DNA from: an uncultured Schlesneria sp.
GTDB taxonomy: Bacteria > Planctomycetota > Planctomycetia > Planctomycetales > Planctomycetaceae
DNA: 64,000 bases
Direction of reading: 5' to 3'
Assembly (NCBI GenBank): GCA_903904835.1
Contig: CAIVEI010000054.1
Location: forward strand, 1-64,000
The notes beneath the pieces are model-generated. The model was not told where the DNA came from. It made no database searches and saw nothing but the letters and a program-made list of their open reading frames with translations. Positions 37,990-46,569 of the stretch are shown here, in pieces. Positions within the stretch are counted from its first letter, which is position 1. Each line of letters starts with the position of its first letter. A program made the translations under genes and the position numbers.

Positions 37990-38018
37990 TCCAATCCTGC
38001 TGTCTGACACCATTCACC

Positions 38019-38059
38019 AAAAAATGCAGGCCTGGTCCCCTTGCGAGGACCAGGCCTGC
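38019..38059 (-). terminator. Strong intrinsic terminator of the minus-strand RNA
   Basis: The arms 38026-38038 and 38047-38059 (GCAGGCCTGGTCC and its complement) pair perfectly over 13 bp with an 8-nt loop. Read on the minus strand the stem is followed by A then six T (38024-38019). No annotated minus-strand gene ends nearby, which implies an unannotated transcript. Confidence 0.88.
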
Positions 38060-38138
38060 CGCTAAGCGTCATCGTCGGGATCGAAAGGGATCCTCGGGAC
38101 GAGACAGTGGCCGTCTGTAGACAGCCCGTCGACTGCTG

Positions 38139-38180
38139 TCAGACGTTGCCACCTCGCTGGCGTTTACTGTCGGAATCCAC
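38139..38180 (-). CDS. Tiny ORF (13 codons) within the RNA candidate
   Basis: A GTG start at 38180 opens 13 codons encoding VDSDSKRQRGGNV and a TGA stop. A near-ideal ribosome binding site GGGAGG lies 7 nt before the start. The peptide is very hydrophilic and basic (Lys, two Arg). Too short for composition tests; supported only by the ribosome binding site and the surrounding transcription signals. Confidence 0.4.
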   Translation of the reverse strand: MDSDSKRQRGGNV

Positions 38181-38310
38181 TAGACCACCTCCCTTTCTTG
38201 AATTGAGCCACCCGCTTCGACTGGTCAGCCAGCACCAGCCACCTCACGGCTTGCAGGGTCCCGTCGCGTACGTTTCCGCGACCCACACTATGATCATTTC
38301 CAAGATTTCA

Positions 38311-38338
38311 ATGTTACGCAAGAGCGAAATGCCGTCAA
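38311..38338 (-). promoter_or_regulatory. Sigma70-like promoter for the minus-strand RNA
   Basis: On the minus strand TTGACG (38338-38333), a 16-nt spacer, then TAACAT (38316-38311). Transcription would begin near 38304. The boxes match the sigma70 consensus at 5 of 6 and 4 of 6 positions. Confidence 0.45.
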
Positions 38339-38734
38339 ATCGGCTTTTTTCGATAAGTTGTGATTCGCCGTTTTGTCACCTGATCACAAAGAGCTCTGTT
38401 TCGTTTCGGAAACCGAAGGTTTGAATCCGTCGTTAAGGAATTCATAATTTTTTCGCAAGAAAATAACTCAGTGTTCGACACCAACTTAGGCGAGTTTGGC
38501 AGGTCGAATGTTTGACTTCGAAGAATCGTGCTGTTGACTTTCCGGGTTGTGATTTTTATTGTGGCGTTGTGGTGGCTGTCACCACATGTAGCGTCAAATT
38601 CATCTCATAACCGCTACCTATTGTGTCGATAGATGTTGACAGCAGCCCCCCTTGTCTCTTAGATCTGATGTTTCTTTACGCCTTCTGCCAGGCTGTGGCA
38701 GTCTTTATGACCCCAGGATAAGCGAGGAGTGTGC

Positions 38735-41700
38735 ATGATGCACCAGTCCAATGGAATGACGTCTTCCGGTTCCACCGTGGCTTCAACGACTGCTCCGAAC
38801 AGTTCAGGTCTTCCTGGGCGTTCGTTGCCTGAGATTCGCCCGATGTCTGTAATTCCCCGATTTTGCCCAGCCGATACAGATCCTTTCACAACGGTCGAAT
38901 GGGATTACCGCACGGCTGCGATTAAGGATGAAAACGGAAAGGTTCTTTTCGAACAGACGAACTGCGAAATTCCTTCTTCATGGACTCCACTTGCGACGAA
39001 TGTCGTCGTGTCCAAGTATTTCTATGGTGAGCACGGAACTCCCGAGCGTGAAACGAGCGTAAAGCAGGTTATTCACCGGGTTGCTCGCACGATTGCCGAC
39101 TGGGGTATCGAGGGTGGTTATTTCGCCAGTCGCGAGGATGGCGAAAGCTTTTACCGCGATCTCGCCTGGATGTGTCTGCATCAATACGGGTCGTTCAACT
39201 CCCCCGTCTGGTTCAATGTCGGATTGTACCACCAGTATGGAGTGAAGGGGGCCAAGGGGAATTACCATTACAACCCGGCAACGCAAGTCGTTGAGCGACC
39301 TGAGACTTCATACGAGCTTCCCCAGGCATCCGCCTGTTTCATTCAAGCCGTCGACGACAATATGGAAGACATCATGCGGCTCGCGACCAGCGAAGCCATG
39401 CTGTTCAAGTTTGGTTCGGGAACGGGAACTGACCTGTCAACGATTCGCGGTTCGAAAGAAAAGCTGTCTGGCGGTGGAACACCATCGGGTCCACTTTCGT
39501 TTATGCGTGTTTACGATCAAATTGCCGCGGTCGTGAAATCGGGTGGCAAGACCCGTCGCGCCGCGAAAATGCAATCACTCAAGGATTGGCATCCTGATAT
39601 TCTTGAATTCATTCAATGCAAGAAAAAAGAAGAGAAAAAGGCTCGTGTTCTGATTGATAGCGGCGAATACGACGCGAACTTTAACGGCGAAGCTTATTCG
39701 TCGATCATGTACCAGAACGCCAATCTTTCCGTCCGTTTGAGCGATGAGTTCATGCGGGCCGTCGAAGAAAACAAGAAGTGGAAGACTCGCTGGGTTACCG
39801 ACCCAAATAAGAATGGTCCTGAGTACGATGCCAAATTCATCCTTCGCCAGATGGCGGAAGGAGCCTGGTCGTGTGGCGATCCGGGTGTTCAGTACGATAC
39901 GACCATCAACAAGTGGCACACTTGCCCCAACTCAGGTCGTATCAATGCTTCGAATCCCTGTTCGGAATATATGTTCCTCGACGACACCGCGTGCAACCTG
40001 TCCAGCTTGAACCTTCGCAAGTTTCAGCGACCGGACGGCGGTTTTGACGTGGAACGATTCCGTGCAGCAGCTTCGGTGTTTATCACTGCCCAGGAAATTC
40101 TGGTGGACAACGCCAGCTATCCCACGCCAACGATTGCCAAGAACAGCCACCTGTATCGGCCGCTTGGTTTGGGTTACGCCAACCTCGGCAGCTTGCTGAT
40201 GTCGATGGGGATTCCCTATGACAGTGACGCAGGTCGTGGAATCGCTGGCGCTCTCACGGCGCTTCTGACTGGTCAGGCCTATCTCACATCCAGCCGCATT
40301 GCCGGATACCTCGGCCCCTTCGCCGAGTATAAGGACAACGCCGAACCAATGCTGAGGGTCATGCGAATGCACCGCGATGCGGTCGATCGTATTGATTCGA
40401 CATGTCCTGAATATTTGCGAAATGCCGCAGGCAAAGTTTGGGACGAGTGTGTTGATTCGGGTCGTCAGTTCGGATACCGAAACGCTCAAGCAACGGTGCT
40501 GGCTCCCACCGGAACAATCGCATTCATGATGGACTGCGATACGACTGGAATCGAGCCTGACATCGCCTTGGTGAAGTACAAACAGTTGGCAGGTGGGGGA
40601 ATGATGAAGATCGTCAACCGGACGGTCCCACTCGCGCTGCGAACCCTGGGTTATGACGCACCGGAAATCGATCGAATCGTCAAGCACATTGAAGAGACCG
40701 AGACGATTGAGGGTGCGGCTGATTTGAAGCCCGAACACGTTGCCGTTTTTGACTGTGCGTTTAAGGCCAACAACGGAACACGGACGATTCACTGGAAGGC
40801 GCACGTGAAAATGATGGCTGCCGCCCAGCCATTCCTTTCGGGCGCTATCTCGAAAACGGTCAACATGCCGTCTGACAGCACGGTTGACGATATTGAGAAG
40901 GCTTACTTCGAAGGCTGGCGTCTCGGACTGAAGGCACTCGCGATTTATCGCGACGGTTCAAAGCAAAGCCAGCCGTTGTCAACGACCAAAGAAGGGGATC
41001 GCAAGAAGGGTGGTGCCGCCGGCGATCGACCAGCTCGACGTCGACTTCCTGCAACGCGCAATTCGTTGACACACAAATTCTCGGTTGGTGGCCACGAAGG
41101 GTATATCACTGTCGGCTTGTTCGAGGATGGGACTCCCGGCGAGTTATTCATCAGCATGGCGAAAGAAGGGAGCACCATCGGTGGGCTGATGGACGTCATC
41201 GGGACCGAAACCTCGATGGGCCTTCAATATGGGGTTCCTCTGGAAGTCCTGGTCGAAAAGTTCTCACATTCGCGGTTCGAGCCAAGCGGCTGGACGCCGA
41301 ATCCAGACATTCCCAATGCCAAGAGTATTGTCGACTATATCTTCCGCTGGCTTGGTATTCAGTTCTTGCCAGGTTTTCGCGAAGCGAACACACCGAAACG
41401 ACCTGAAGCCAATGTTTTTGGTGACAGTGAGGATGTCGCGGAAAGCCATCGATCGGCCGAAGTCGCTTCGACGAAGGCGATGCCTGCGACTTCGGCCCCT
41501 GCGACGAATGGTCATACAAATGGCAGCCATACGACCAATGGCCACAACGGAAATGGTCATGCGACCAATGGTCACGCAACTAATGGACATGGGACGAACG
41601 GACATGCGAATGGAAAGACGCCAGTCGCTGTGTTGCAGCGAATGACTTCTTCGCTCAAGACACTGCAACCGGCGGTGACCGCTGCTGAATCGGCTGCGAG

Positions 41701-41827
41701 TCGAAATCAGCAATTCGCCAAGTTCCAGTCCGACGCACCAAGTTGCAGTAATTGCGGTGCCATCACGGTCCGCAATGGAAATTGCTATCTCTGTCACAAC
41801 TGTGGTACCAGCCACGGCTGTAGCTGA
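38735..41827 (+). CDS. nrdJ: Class II (adenosylcobalamin-dependent) ribonucleotide reductase
   Basis: A ~1030-residue vitamin B12-dependent reductase making deoxyribonucleotides. Typical segments include SFNSPVWFNVG, QASACFIQAVDD (redox Cys), FGSGTGTDLS, NPCSEYMFLDDTACNLSSLNL (active-site Asn, Cys, Glu), LAPTGTIAFMMDCDTTGIEPD and the C-terminal Cys-rich tail CSNCGAITVRNGNCYLCHNC that re-reduces the active site. Between residues ~924 and 960 there is a Thr-Asn-Gly-His repeat linker. The ATG at 38735 follows GAGGAG; ATG 38738 and GTG 38729 are alternatives. A strong terminator follows. Confidence 0.96.
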   Translation: MMHQSNGMTSSGSTVASTTAPNSSGLPGRSLPEIRPMSVIPRFCPADTDPFTTVEWDYRTAAIKDENGKVLFEQTNCEIPSSWTPLATNVVVSKYFYGEHGTPERETSVKQVIHRVARTIADWGIEGGYFASREDGESFYRDLAWMCLHQYGSFNSPVWFNVGLYHQYGVKGAKGNYHYNPATQVVERPETSYELPQASACFIQAVDDNMEDIMRLATSEAMLFKFGSGTGTDLSTIRGSKEKLSGGGTPSGPLSFMRVYDQIAAVVKSGGKTRRAAKMQSLKDWHPDILEFIQCKKKEEKKARVLIDSGEYDANFNGEAYSSIMYQNANLSVRLSDEFMRAVEENKKWKTRWVTDPNKNGPEYDAKFILRQMAEGAWSCGDPGVQYDTTINKWHTCPNSGRINASNPCSEYMFLDDTACNLSSLNLRKFQRPDGGFDVERFRAAASVFITAQEILVDNASYPTPTIAKNSHLYRPLGLGYANLGSLLMSMGIPYDSDAGRGIAGALTALLTGQAYLTSSRIAGYLGPFAEYKDNAEPMLRVMRMHRDAVDRIDSTCPEYLRNAAGKVWDECVDSGRQFGYRNAQATVLAPTGTIAFMMDCDTTGIEPDIALVKYKQLAGGGMMKIVNRTVPLALRTLGYDAPEIDRIVKHIEETETIEGAADLKPEHVAVFDCAFKANNGTRTIHWKAHVKMMAAAQPFLSGAISKTVNMPSDSTVDDIEKAYFEGWRLGLKALAIYRDGSKQSQPLSTTKEGDRKKGGAAGDRPARRRLPATRNSLTHKFSVGGHEGYITVGLFEDGTPGELFISMAKEGSTIGGLMDVIGTETSMGLQYGVPLEVLVEKFSHSRFEPSGWTPNPDIPNAKSIVDYIFRWLGIQFLPGFREANTPKRPEANVFGDSEDVAESHRSAEVASTKAMPATSAPATNGHTNGSHTTNGHNGNGHATNGHATNGHGTNGHANGKTPVAVLQRMTSSLKTLQPAVTAAESAASRNQQFAKFQSDAPSCSNCGAITVRNGNCYLCHNCGTSHGCS
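41504..41613. repeat. Coding tandem repeat (TNGH) in nrdJ
   Basis: About 110 bp of imperfect 12-15-nt units encoding variants of Ala-Thr-Asn-Gly-His inside the nrdJ linker. The codons vary between units (ACG/ACC/ACT, GGT/GGA), so the repeat is old or kept at protein level. Confidence 0.85.
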
Positions 41828-41894
41828 GAAACAATCGTAAGACTCTCCGACCGCGCCGACGGCTGATGGAACGGTACATGACGCGGAGTTCGGG

Positions 41895-41935
41895 ACGCCC
41901 CGGTTCATTGGATATTGAACCGGGGCGTTTTCGTT
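41895..41935 (+). terminator. Intrinsic terminator after nrdJ
   Basis: The arms ACGCCCCGGTTCA (41895-41907) and TGAACCGGGGCGT (41916-41928) pair perfectly over 13 bp with an 8-nt loop, followed by TTTTCGTTTTG. It lies 67 bp after the nrdJ stop. Confidence 0.9.
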
Positions 41936-42025
41936 TTGAAAGGGGAATCGCCAGCGATCCAGACGCACAGTCCCTTTCTTTTCGAGAGACTCCTTACGAA
42001 AATGGTCAAGAAAGGAGACTTCGTC

Positions 42026-44212
42026 ATGCAGGCACAAGCAAGTTCGGGACTGTGGGAACTTTTGATCTGGATCGTTACGGGAAGCAGCCTGATGGGCTTG
42101 CCACCCGGTGAAAGAGATCTGGCCCTTGTAAAGTCCGTTCCGCCACAAACCTTTGTCTATTTTGAATGGGCAGCGCGCAGCAACGGTGTCGCCGGGGCTC
42201 CGGGGGTCGATGGATTCGCAGCCGACCTGGAAATTCGGCAGTTCTTTCAGTTGCTCGATGCCGCGCTGACAAAAGTCCAAGAGGTCAATCAGGGCTCTGA
42301 AGACGATGTCGAGTCGGGAACACTGTCTCGTTTGCGTCCACTGTTTCCGCGGTTGGTAAAGTTAATTTCTGCTCATCCAGGTTGTTTTTTTGCCGGTTTT
42401 GAACCCCCTCCACCAAATAATACCAATCTTCCGACGTGGCTTCGGATGCTGGCGGGGGTCCACGGCGGATTAATTCTCAGCAGTGGTGATGACACCGAAA
42501 ACTTATGGCGGAGTCTTAATCAATCGCTGGAATCGATCCCAGAGTTCAAGTTCAACGAGAACTCGTTGACCCAATCGATTCCTATCGCCGTTCCCGGCTA
42601 CACACTTGTCATCCATCGTGAAGGTCCGCGCATTATCTTCGCTCTTGGTGATGGAACCCTTGCGCGAATTACGGAAGGATTGTCAGGTCGACCACCAGGC
42701 CTTGATTCGAACCCGACGTTTCGAAAGTCACTCGAACGTGTCAGTGTTCCGCGAATCGGGACCGTTGGTTGGGTGGATGGCAAAGGACTTGTTTCAAGCA
42801 TTACGGCAGCTCTTGGACCGGTCGGGTTCCTGGTCAGACCCATTCTGACAATGACGGGTGTCGATGCCATCGACCACATCGTTCAGGTGTCGGGCGTCGA
42901 TAATGGCGAGATGATGCAGCGGACTTTTGTTGCCACGGGAGGACGAACCGATGGAGTCATGGTGTTGGCCGCCGGGTCACCAATCCAGGCCCAACAGTTT
43001 GCGCATGTTCCCGCGGACGCTGACCTCGTTCTCGCGACCAGCATCAGTCTTAGAGGCATTTTTCAGGAATCGAGACGGTTGCTGCAGAGTGTCCAGCCAT
43101 TATCCGTTCGAGTTTTTGACGAGGCGGTCAAACAATTGGAATCCGAGCTTGAGCTGAAAATTGTCGAGGATGTTCTGCCAGCGTTTGGTGACGTCTTAGT
43201 CGCGTTCGATTCGCCATCTGCCGGAGGTTTGATCGCAACGAGCCTCGTTGTCAGCCTTGAAGTCCGGGATGGTAAAAAAGCTGCAGTGGTTTTCGATCGT
43301 TTGATGAAACTAATCGAACAATCGTTGTCTGCTGAACACTCGGAAATGGACTATGGCGAATCGGTATCATTGCGTCACCAATCGTTTCTCAATCACTCGA
43401 TTTTTTATGTGAATACGTCTGGAGCAAGTTATCCGGGACGCATTTCCATCACTCCGACATTCTGTTTATCGGAAAAACATCTGATGTTCGCTGTTCATCC
43501 TCAGGCAATGAAGGCCCAATTGCGTCATTTACAGTCGAATCGTCCCGGGTTCGACAAGCAGGCGAGTAGCAAGGTTGCGGTTCCTGCCGGCGAGACCTTG
43601 TCATACGCTTATTTAAACGGACCTCGTGCCAGCAATCTTGTCGGCTCTCTCTTACCCTATTTAGGACATGTGTTTCTTAACCGCATGGAGGAAGAGGGGA
43701 TATCGATGGATTCCTATTCTCTTCCTTCGACTGCAGCAATTTCACCTTATTTCGGTGACTCCACGGCCGTCATCACGAGACAGAAAGATGGGGTCCTGAT
43801 CGAAGCTCGAAACGCGCCGCCTGTCCTGGTCGGACTGACATTATTGTCATTGTACCGGAATTGGTCTGCCACGGAATTCGAGCTGCTCGACGCTTTTCGA
43901 AAACGAAAAGCCGATGGGTCTCAACAAGCACAACTCGGTCCTGCCGAAAACGCTGTGGTCATCCCGGCTGCTGCAGAGAAAAAGGATAACGAGGGAGCCA
44001 AGGAAAAGGCGAAGGCCAATCCTCCATTGGAGCGCAAGCTGGCACCGCTGCTTTTGAAAGCACTTGTTCCAGATGGAATGCAACAGTTAATACCCGAATC
44101 GGCGTTGAAGAAACTTGAAGAGGGTCCATCACCGGCAGCAATTCAGCGCCGCGAAGAAGCTCGACGATTAAGGGAAGAACGTCGACAAAAACGCCTGAAT
44201 CCCCCTCGTTAA
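42026..44212 (+). CDS. DUF3352-like hypothetical protein
   Basis: A ~728-residue protein that may be exported or membrane-attached through its N-terminal hydrophobic stretch (LWELLIWIVTGSSLMGLPPG). The body has the look of DUF3352-type planctomycete proteins: SVPPQTFVYFEW near the start, segments such as MVLAAGSPIQAQQFAHVPADADLVLATSISL, and long alternating alpha/beta repeats. The last ~60 residues are strongly charged (RREEARRLREERRQK). No catalytic motif was seen and no function is known. The ATG at 42026 follows AAGGAG at 9 nt; the longer frame from 41915 starts inside the nrdJ terminator and is rejected. Its stop directly abuts that of the convergent gene. Confidence 0.7.
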   Translation: MQAQASSGLWELLIWIVTGSSLMGLPPGERDLALVKSVPPQTFVYFEWAARSNGVAGAPGVDGFAADLEIRQFFQLLDAALTKVQEVNQGSEDDVESGTLSRLRPLFPRLVKLISAHPGCFFAGFEPPPPNNTNLPTWLRMLAGVHGGLILSSGDDTENLWRSLNQSLESIPEFKFNENSLTQSIPIAVPGYTLVIHREGPRIIFALGDGTLARITEGLSGRPPGLDSNPTFRKSLERVSVPRIGTVGWVDGKGLVSSITAALGPVGFLVRPILTMTGVDAIDHIVQVSGVDNGEMMQRTFVATGGRTDGVMVLAAGSPIQAQQFAHVPADADLVLATSISLRGIFQESRRLLQSVQPLSVRVFDEAVKQLESELELKIVEDVLPAFGDVLVAFDSPSAGGLIATSLVVSLEVRDGKKAAVVFDRLMKLIEQSLSAEHSEMDYGESVSLRHQSFLNHSIFYVNTSGASYPGRISITPTFCLSEKHLMFAVHPQAMKAQLRHLQSNRPGFDKQASSKVAVPAGETLSYAYLNGPRASNLVGSLLPYLGHVFLNRMEEEGISMDSYSLPSTAAISPYFGDSTAVITRQKDGVLIEARNAPPVLVGLTLLSLYRNWSATEFELLDAFRKRKADGSQQAQLGPAENAVVIPAAAEKKDNEGAKEKAKANPPLERKLAPLLLKALVPDGMQQLIPESALKKLEEGPSPAAIQRREEARRLREERRQKRLNPPR

Positions 44213-46504
44213 TCAATCGAGTATGGGAAATACCTGGCCGGTGATGTCTTCCGGTTTGCGATTTCCCGTTGTGAAAAGACTGGGACCGAGCAACCCGAGT
44301 CGCTGCAAATCGGCGAAGCGTTCGGGTTGAACAAATTCGCTGTAGCCATAACTGCCCGGTTCGCGGTATCGACGGATTTCAGACCAGTTTACGTCGATAT
44401 GAGTAATCCCCAGTTGGCGAAACCGCGAACGAATTTCCTGGACATCGCGTAAATGGTCGCCGCCCGACCCTGGCTCGGCACACAATTCTTCGAACAACGA
44501 GCGATCGAAAACCGTGTTGTAAATGTAGGGATAACGGGCATGAAACATCCCTGCATCGCCGACGCAAAGCACCTTTGAATCTGGTGGAAGATGTCCCGTT
44601 TCGAATTCCTGGTTCAACCATTTGATTCGGGGGGAAGCCGCAATCTCACGGGCCGAAATCAAATCGAGACGACCCGCATTAAAACCGCCGATGAACATCA
44701 TCACCTCGGCGTTATAGAAAATCGAAGCGACAATCATTGTTCCACAGCACCATTTCCAAATGGTCAACCCTTGAACCGTCTTGGAGTCTGATGCCAGAAA
44801 TTTAGGCCAACATGCACCGACCCCAGCCAACAACGAGACGGCTGAAAACATGGGAACGTAAAACCGGTCAATGTGGTGCGTGAAAAGAAACCAGTTGGCA
44901 AACTGCCAACAAACATACAACCACGTCAGGCCGATCACCGTTTGCTGAAGGGATCTGCGAACAGGAACGACTGTTTCTCGATCGCGTCGTCGAAGCCACA
45001 ATACCAGCGACAGCGGAGCCAACCCAAACATCAGCGGGCTATGCCAGTCGTTATTGGCCGTCACATCAGTCAATTTTGTTGACGCGTCACTCAGTCGTTG
45101 ATTCCAACCAGAATAAGTCTTTGCAGCATGTCCATTACGCCATTTAGTGTCCAGCGTCTCGTCACGATCCACGCCGCCGAAGATACGATAGGCAAGTGGA
45201 TAAACAGGGTTACCCGTCCAAATGGCGTTCTTCAATAACCATGGCCCGACACTGGCCAGAACGCCCACGGAAAAAACTAACGAGACAATTAGCGTCCATC
45301 GTAATCGGGCGCTATGAGCATGCCGGACAGCGGTCCAAATCAGTAGACATCCGACAGGAATTACGACTGAGATCAAGCCTGTATATTTACAGGCCATGGC
45401 GCTGCCCGCCAACATTCCCGTTACAAGTGCCAGCTTGATTGAGTTTTGTCGGAGTGGCGTACCACCAGAAGCAAATTGTTCCCGAAAGAGCAGCGCGGCA
45501 AATAATGCGGCGAGCAGATAACAAGCGAGTCCCCCTTCCGCATAGGCGATAATTGAAATGCGATACGTCCAGGGTGACGTGAGATAAACCAGGGCGGCCA
45601 TCGTGCCGACTTCTGCTGAGAACCACCTTCGCCCCGCCGCGAACAAGCCGACTGCAGTGAGTGGTGCGAATCCCGCAATCGCCGCCTGACCAGCAAGCGA
45701 TCCCCATTGCCAGTCACCGTAAAGAATCATTCCTGCCAGAATCAGCATCTCGGTCAGAAATGGAAAATTTGTGTAAACGTTATGAGGCAATCGAGCGATT
45801 TGTCCTTGCTGGAACCACTCCTTGGGGCCGCCAAGGTGATATTCGATGACATCAAAGTCTGTTTGCGGCGACATTGCCCCCAGCAGTTGCACCGACACAA
45901 ACGGGACAAGAATGGCGATCGCGATCCAACCCCAACGTGGCATGTCATTTGATGAATCATCTTCCGTGTAATCAAGTTTTTGCTGTCGAAAGTGATACAG
46001 ACTTTCGCCGATGAAACCAGCCACGAGTAATAAACCAAGTGGCCATCGATTCATGCAGCCACAAAGACCGAGGAACAACGTCGCTAATGAAACAATTGAC
46101 AGTCCAAGGCAGGTCGAAAAAAAGAGGCGCTCGCAAGCGACAAAATCGAACTTGAAGCATCGAAGGGCGAGCGAACCAAGTCCCCATGCACCCATCCAGA
46201 TCGCAACGGCCGTCAGAAAAAACGGAACCCGCTGAAGTAAAAAGAACCAGCTCCAGGGAGCAGCCCCCTGAAGAATCGGTGGATCGACGATGTCCAGGAA
46301 ATCAAACGGGATAGCGGGCCAGATCGCCCAGCGTTTTACGCCCGGATTATTTGGAAAACCAAAGCTCTGAAACCAGGCGAAGAATCCGACGATCCATAAG
46401 GCCGCAACGCCAGAATATGCAAAATCCTTGGGGAGGCGTCGCCCCATTGGGGTCGAATAATTCGACCCCAGCGAACGAGATATACGACCCGAACTCCGAG
46501 TCAT
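44213..46504 (-). CDS. Polytopic membrane glycosyltransferase-like protein (GT39/ArnT-like)
   Basis: A 763-residue integral membrane protein with about 11-13 hydrophobic helices. Near the first extracytoplasmic loop it has DFDVIEYHLGGPKEWFQQG, where acidic residues occupy the place of the catalytic Asp in GT-C enzymes; later segments YLTSPWTYRISIIAYAEGG and VTGMLAGSAMACKYTGL are typical of GT39/ArnT/PMT-like proteins. It probably transfers a sugar from a lipid carrier outside the membrane, though acceptor and donor are unknown. The ATG at 46504 lacks a good ribosome binding site; ATG 46447 lies just after a 9-bp hairpin. It is 65 bp downstream of the sigma54 activator gene, same strand. Confidence 0.75.
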   Translation of the reverse strand: MTRSSGRISRSLGSNYSTPMGRRLPKDFAYSGVAALWIVGFFAWFQSFGFPNNPGVKRWAIWPAIPFDFLDIVDPPILQGAAPWSWFFLLQRVPFFLTAVAIWMGAWGLGSLALRCFKFDFVACERLFFSTCLGLSIVSLATLFLGLCGCMNRWPLGLLLVAGFIGESLYHFRQQKLDYTEDDSSNDMPRWGWIAIAILVPFVSVQLLGAMSPQTDFDVIEYHLGGPKEWFQQGQIARLPHNVYTNFPFLTEMLILAGMILYGDWQWGSLAGQAAIAGFAPLTAVGLFAAGRRWFSAEVGTMAALVYLTSPWTYRISIIAYAEGGLACYLLAALFAALLFREQFASGGTPLRQNSIKLALVTGMLAGSAMACKYTGLISVVIPVGCLLIWTAVRHAHSARLRWTLIVSLVFSVGVLASVGPWLLKNAIWTGNPVYPLAYRIFGGVDRDETLDTKWRNGHAAKTYSGWNQRLSDASTKLTDVTANNDWHSPLMFGLAPLSLVLWLRRRDRETVVPVRRSLQQTVIGLTWLYVCWQFANWFLFTHHIDRFYVPMFSAVSLLAGVGACWPKFLASDSKTVQGLTIWKWCCGTMIVASIFYNAEVMMFIGGFNAGRLDLISAREIAASPRIKWLNQEFETGHLPPDSKVLCVGDAGMFHARYPYIYNTVFDRSLFEELCAEPGSGGDHLRDVQEIRSRFRQLGITHIDVNWSEIRRYREPGSYGYSEFVQPERFADLQRLGLLGPSLFTTGNRKPEDITGQVFPILD
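46449..46469. repeat. 9-bp inverted repeat near GT39-like gene start
   Basis: GGGGTCGAA (46449-46457) and TTCGACCCC (46461-46469) are perfect complements around TAA. It lies inside the first 20 codons if the 46504 start is right, or immediately upstream of the ATG if the 46447 start is right, where it could block ribosome access. Confidence 0.6.
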
Positions 46505-46569
46505 GCTGGTCGACCAATGAAATTCGAGTTAGATCGAGACACGCTACGATGCACGTCGAAGATAGACCT

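Larger units (their letters stand above)
38019..38305 (-). ncRNA. Candidate structured RNA / small-ORF transcript (~285 nt)
   Basis: Bounded upstream by a sigma70-like promoter (38311-38338) and downstream by a strong terminator, with no gene in between. Internal hairpins visible by eye are 38263-38282 (GTCGCG/CGCGAC), 38120-38140 (GACAGC/GCTGTC) and 38078-38093 (GGATC/GATCC). It carries a 13-codon ORF with a strong ribosome binding site (38139-38180), whose stop lies at the base of the second hairpin. It does not match tmRNA, 6S, RNase P or SRP RNA hallmarks that I can recognise. It could be a regulatory RNA, a leader-peptide RNA or a micro-protein gene. Confidence 0.55.
37927..38734. other. 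808-bp gap holding tandem repeats and a minus-strand RNA candidate
   Basis: This unusually long gap lies before nrdJ. It contains a degenerate 9-bp tandem repeat (37961-37989) and a minus-strand transcription unit candidate (38019-38338). Nearer nrdJ there is a small hairpin (CTGCCA...TGGCAG, 38686-38702). No B12 box of a cobalamin riboswitch was recognised. Confidence 0.6.

Noticed and set aside
37750-38013. Minus-strand frame of 87 residues near the RNA candidate
   Set aside because: It lies downstream of the RNA terminator and is antisense to the DUF1080 gene.
38400-38734. Possible cobalamin riboswitch before the B12-dependent reductase
   Set aside because: I could not find a B12 box or the expected paired segments; only a small hairpin is present.
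41264-42280. Minus-strand frame of 338 residues
   Set aside because: Antisense of the nrdJ 3' end, its terminator and the start of the next gene.
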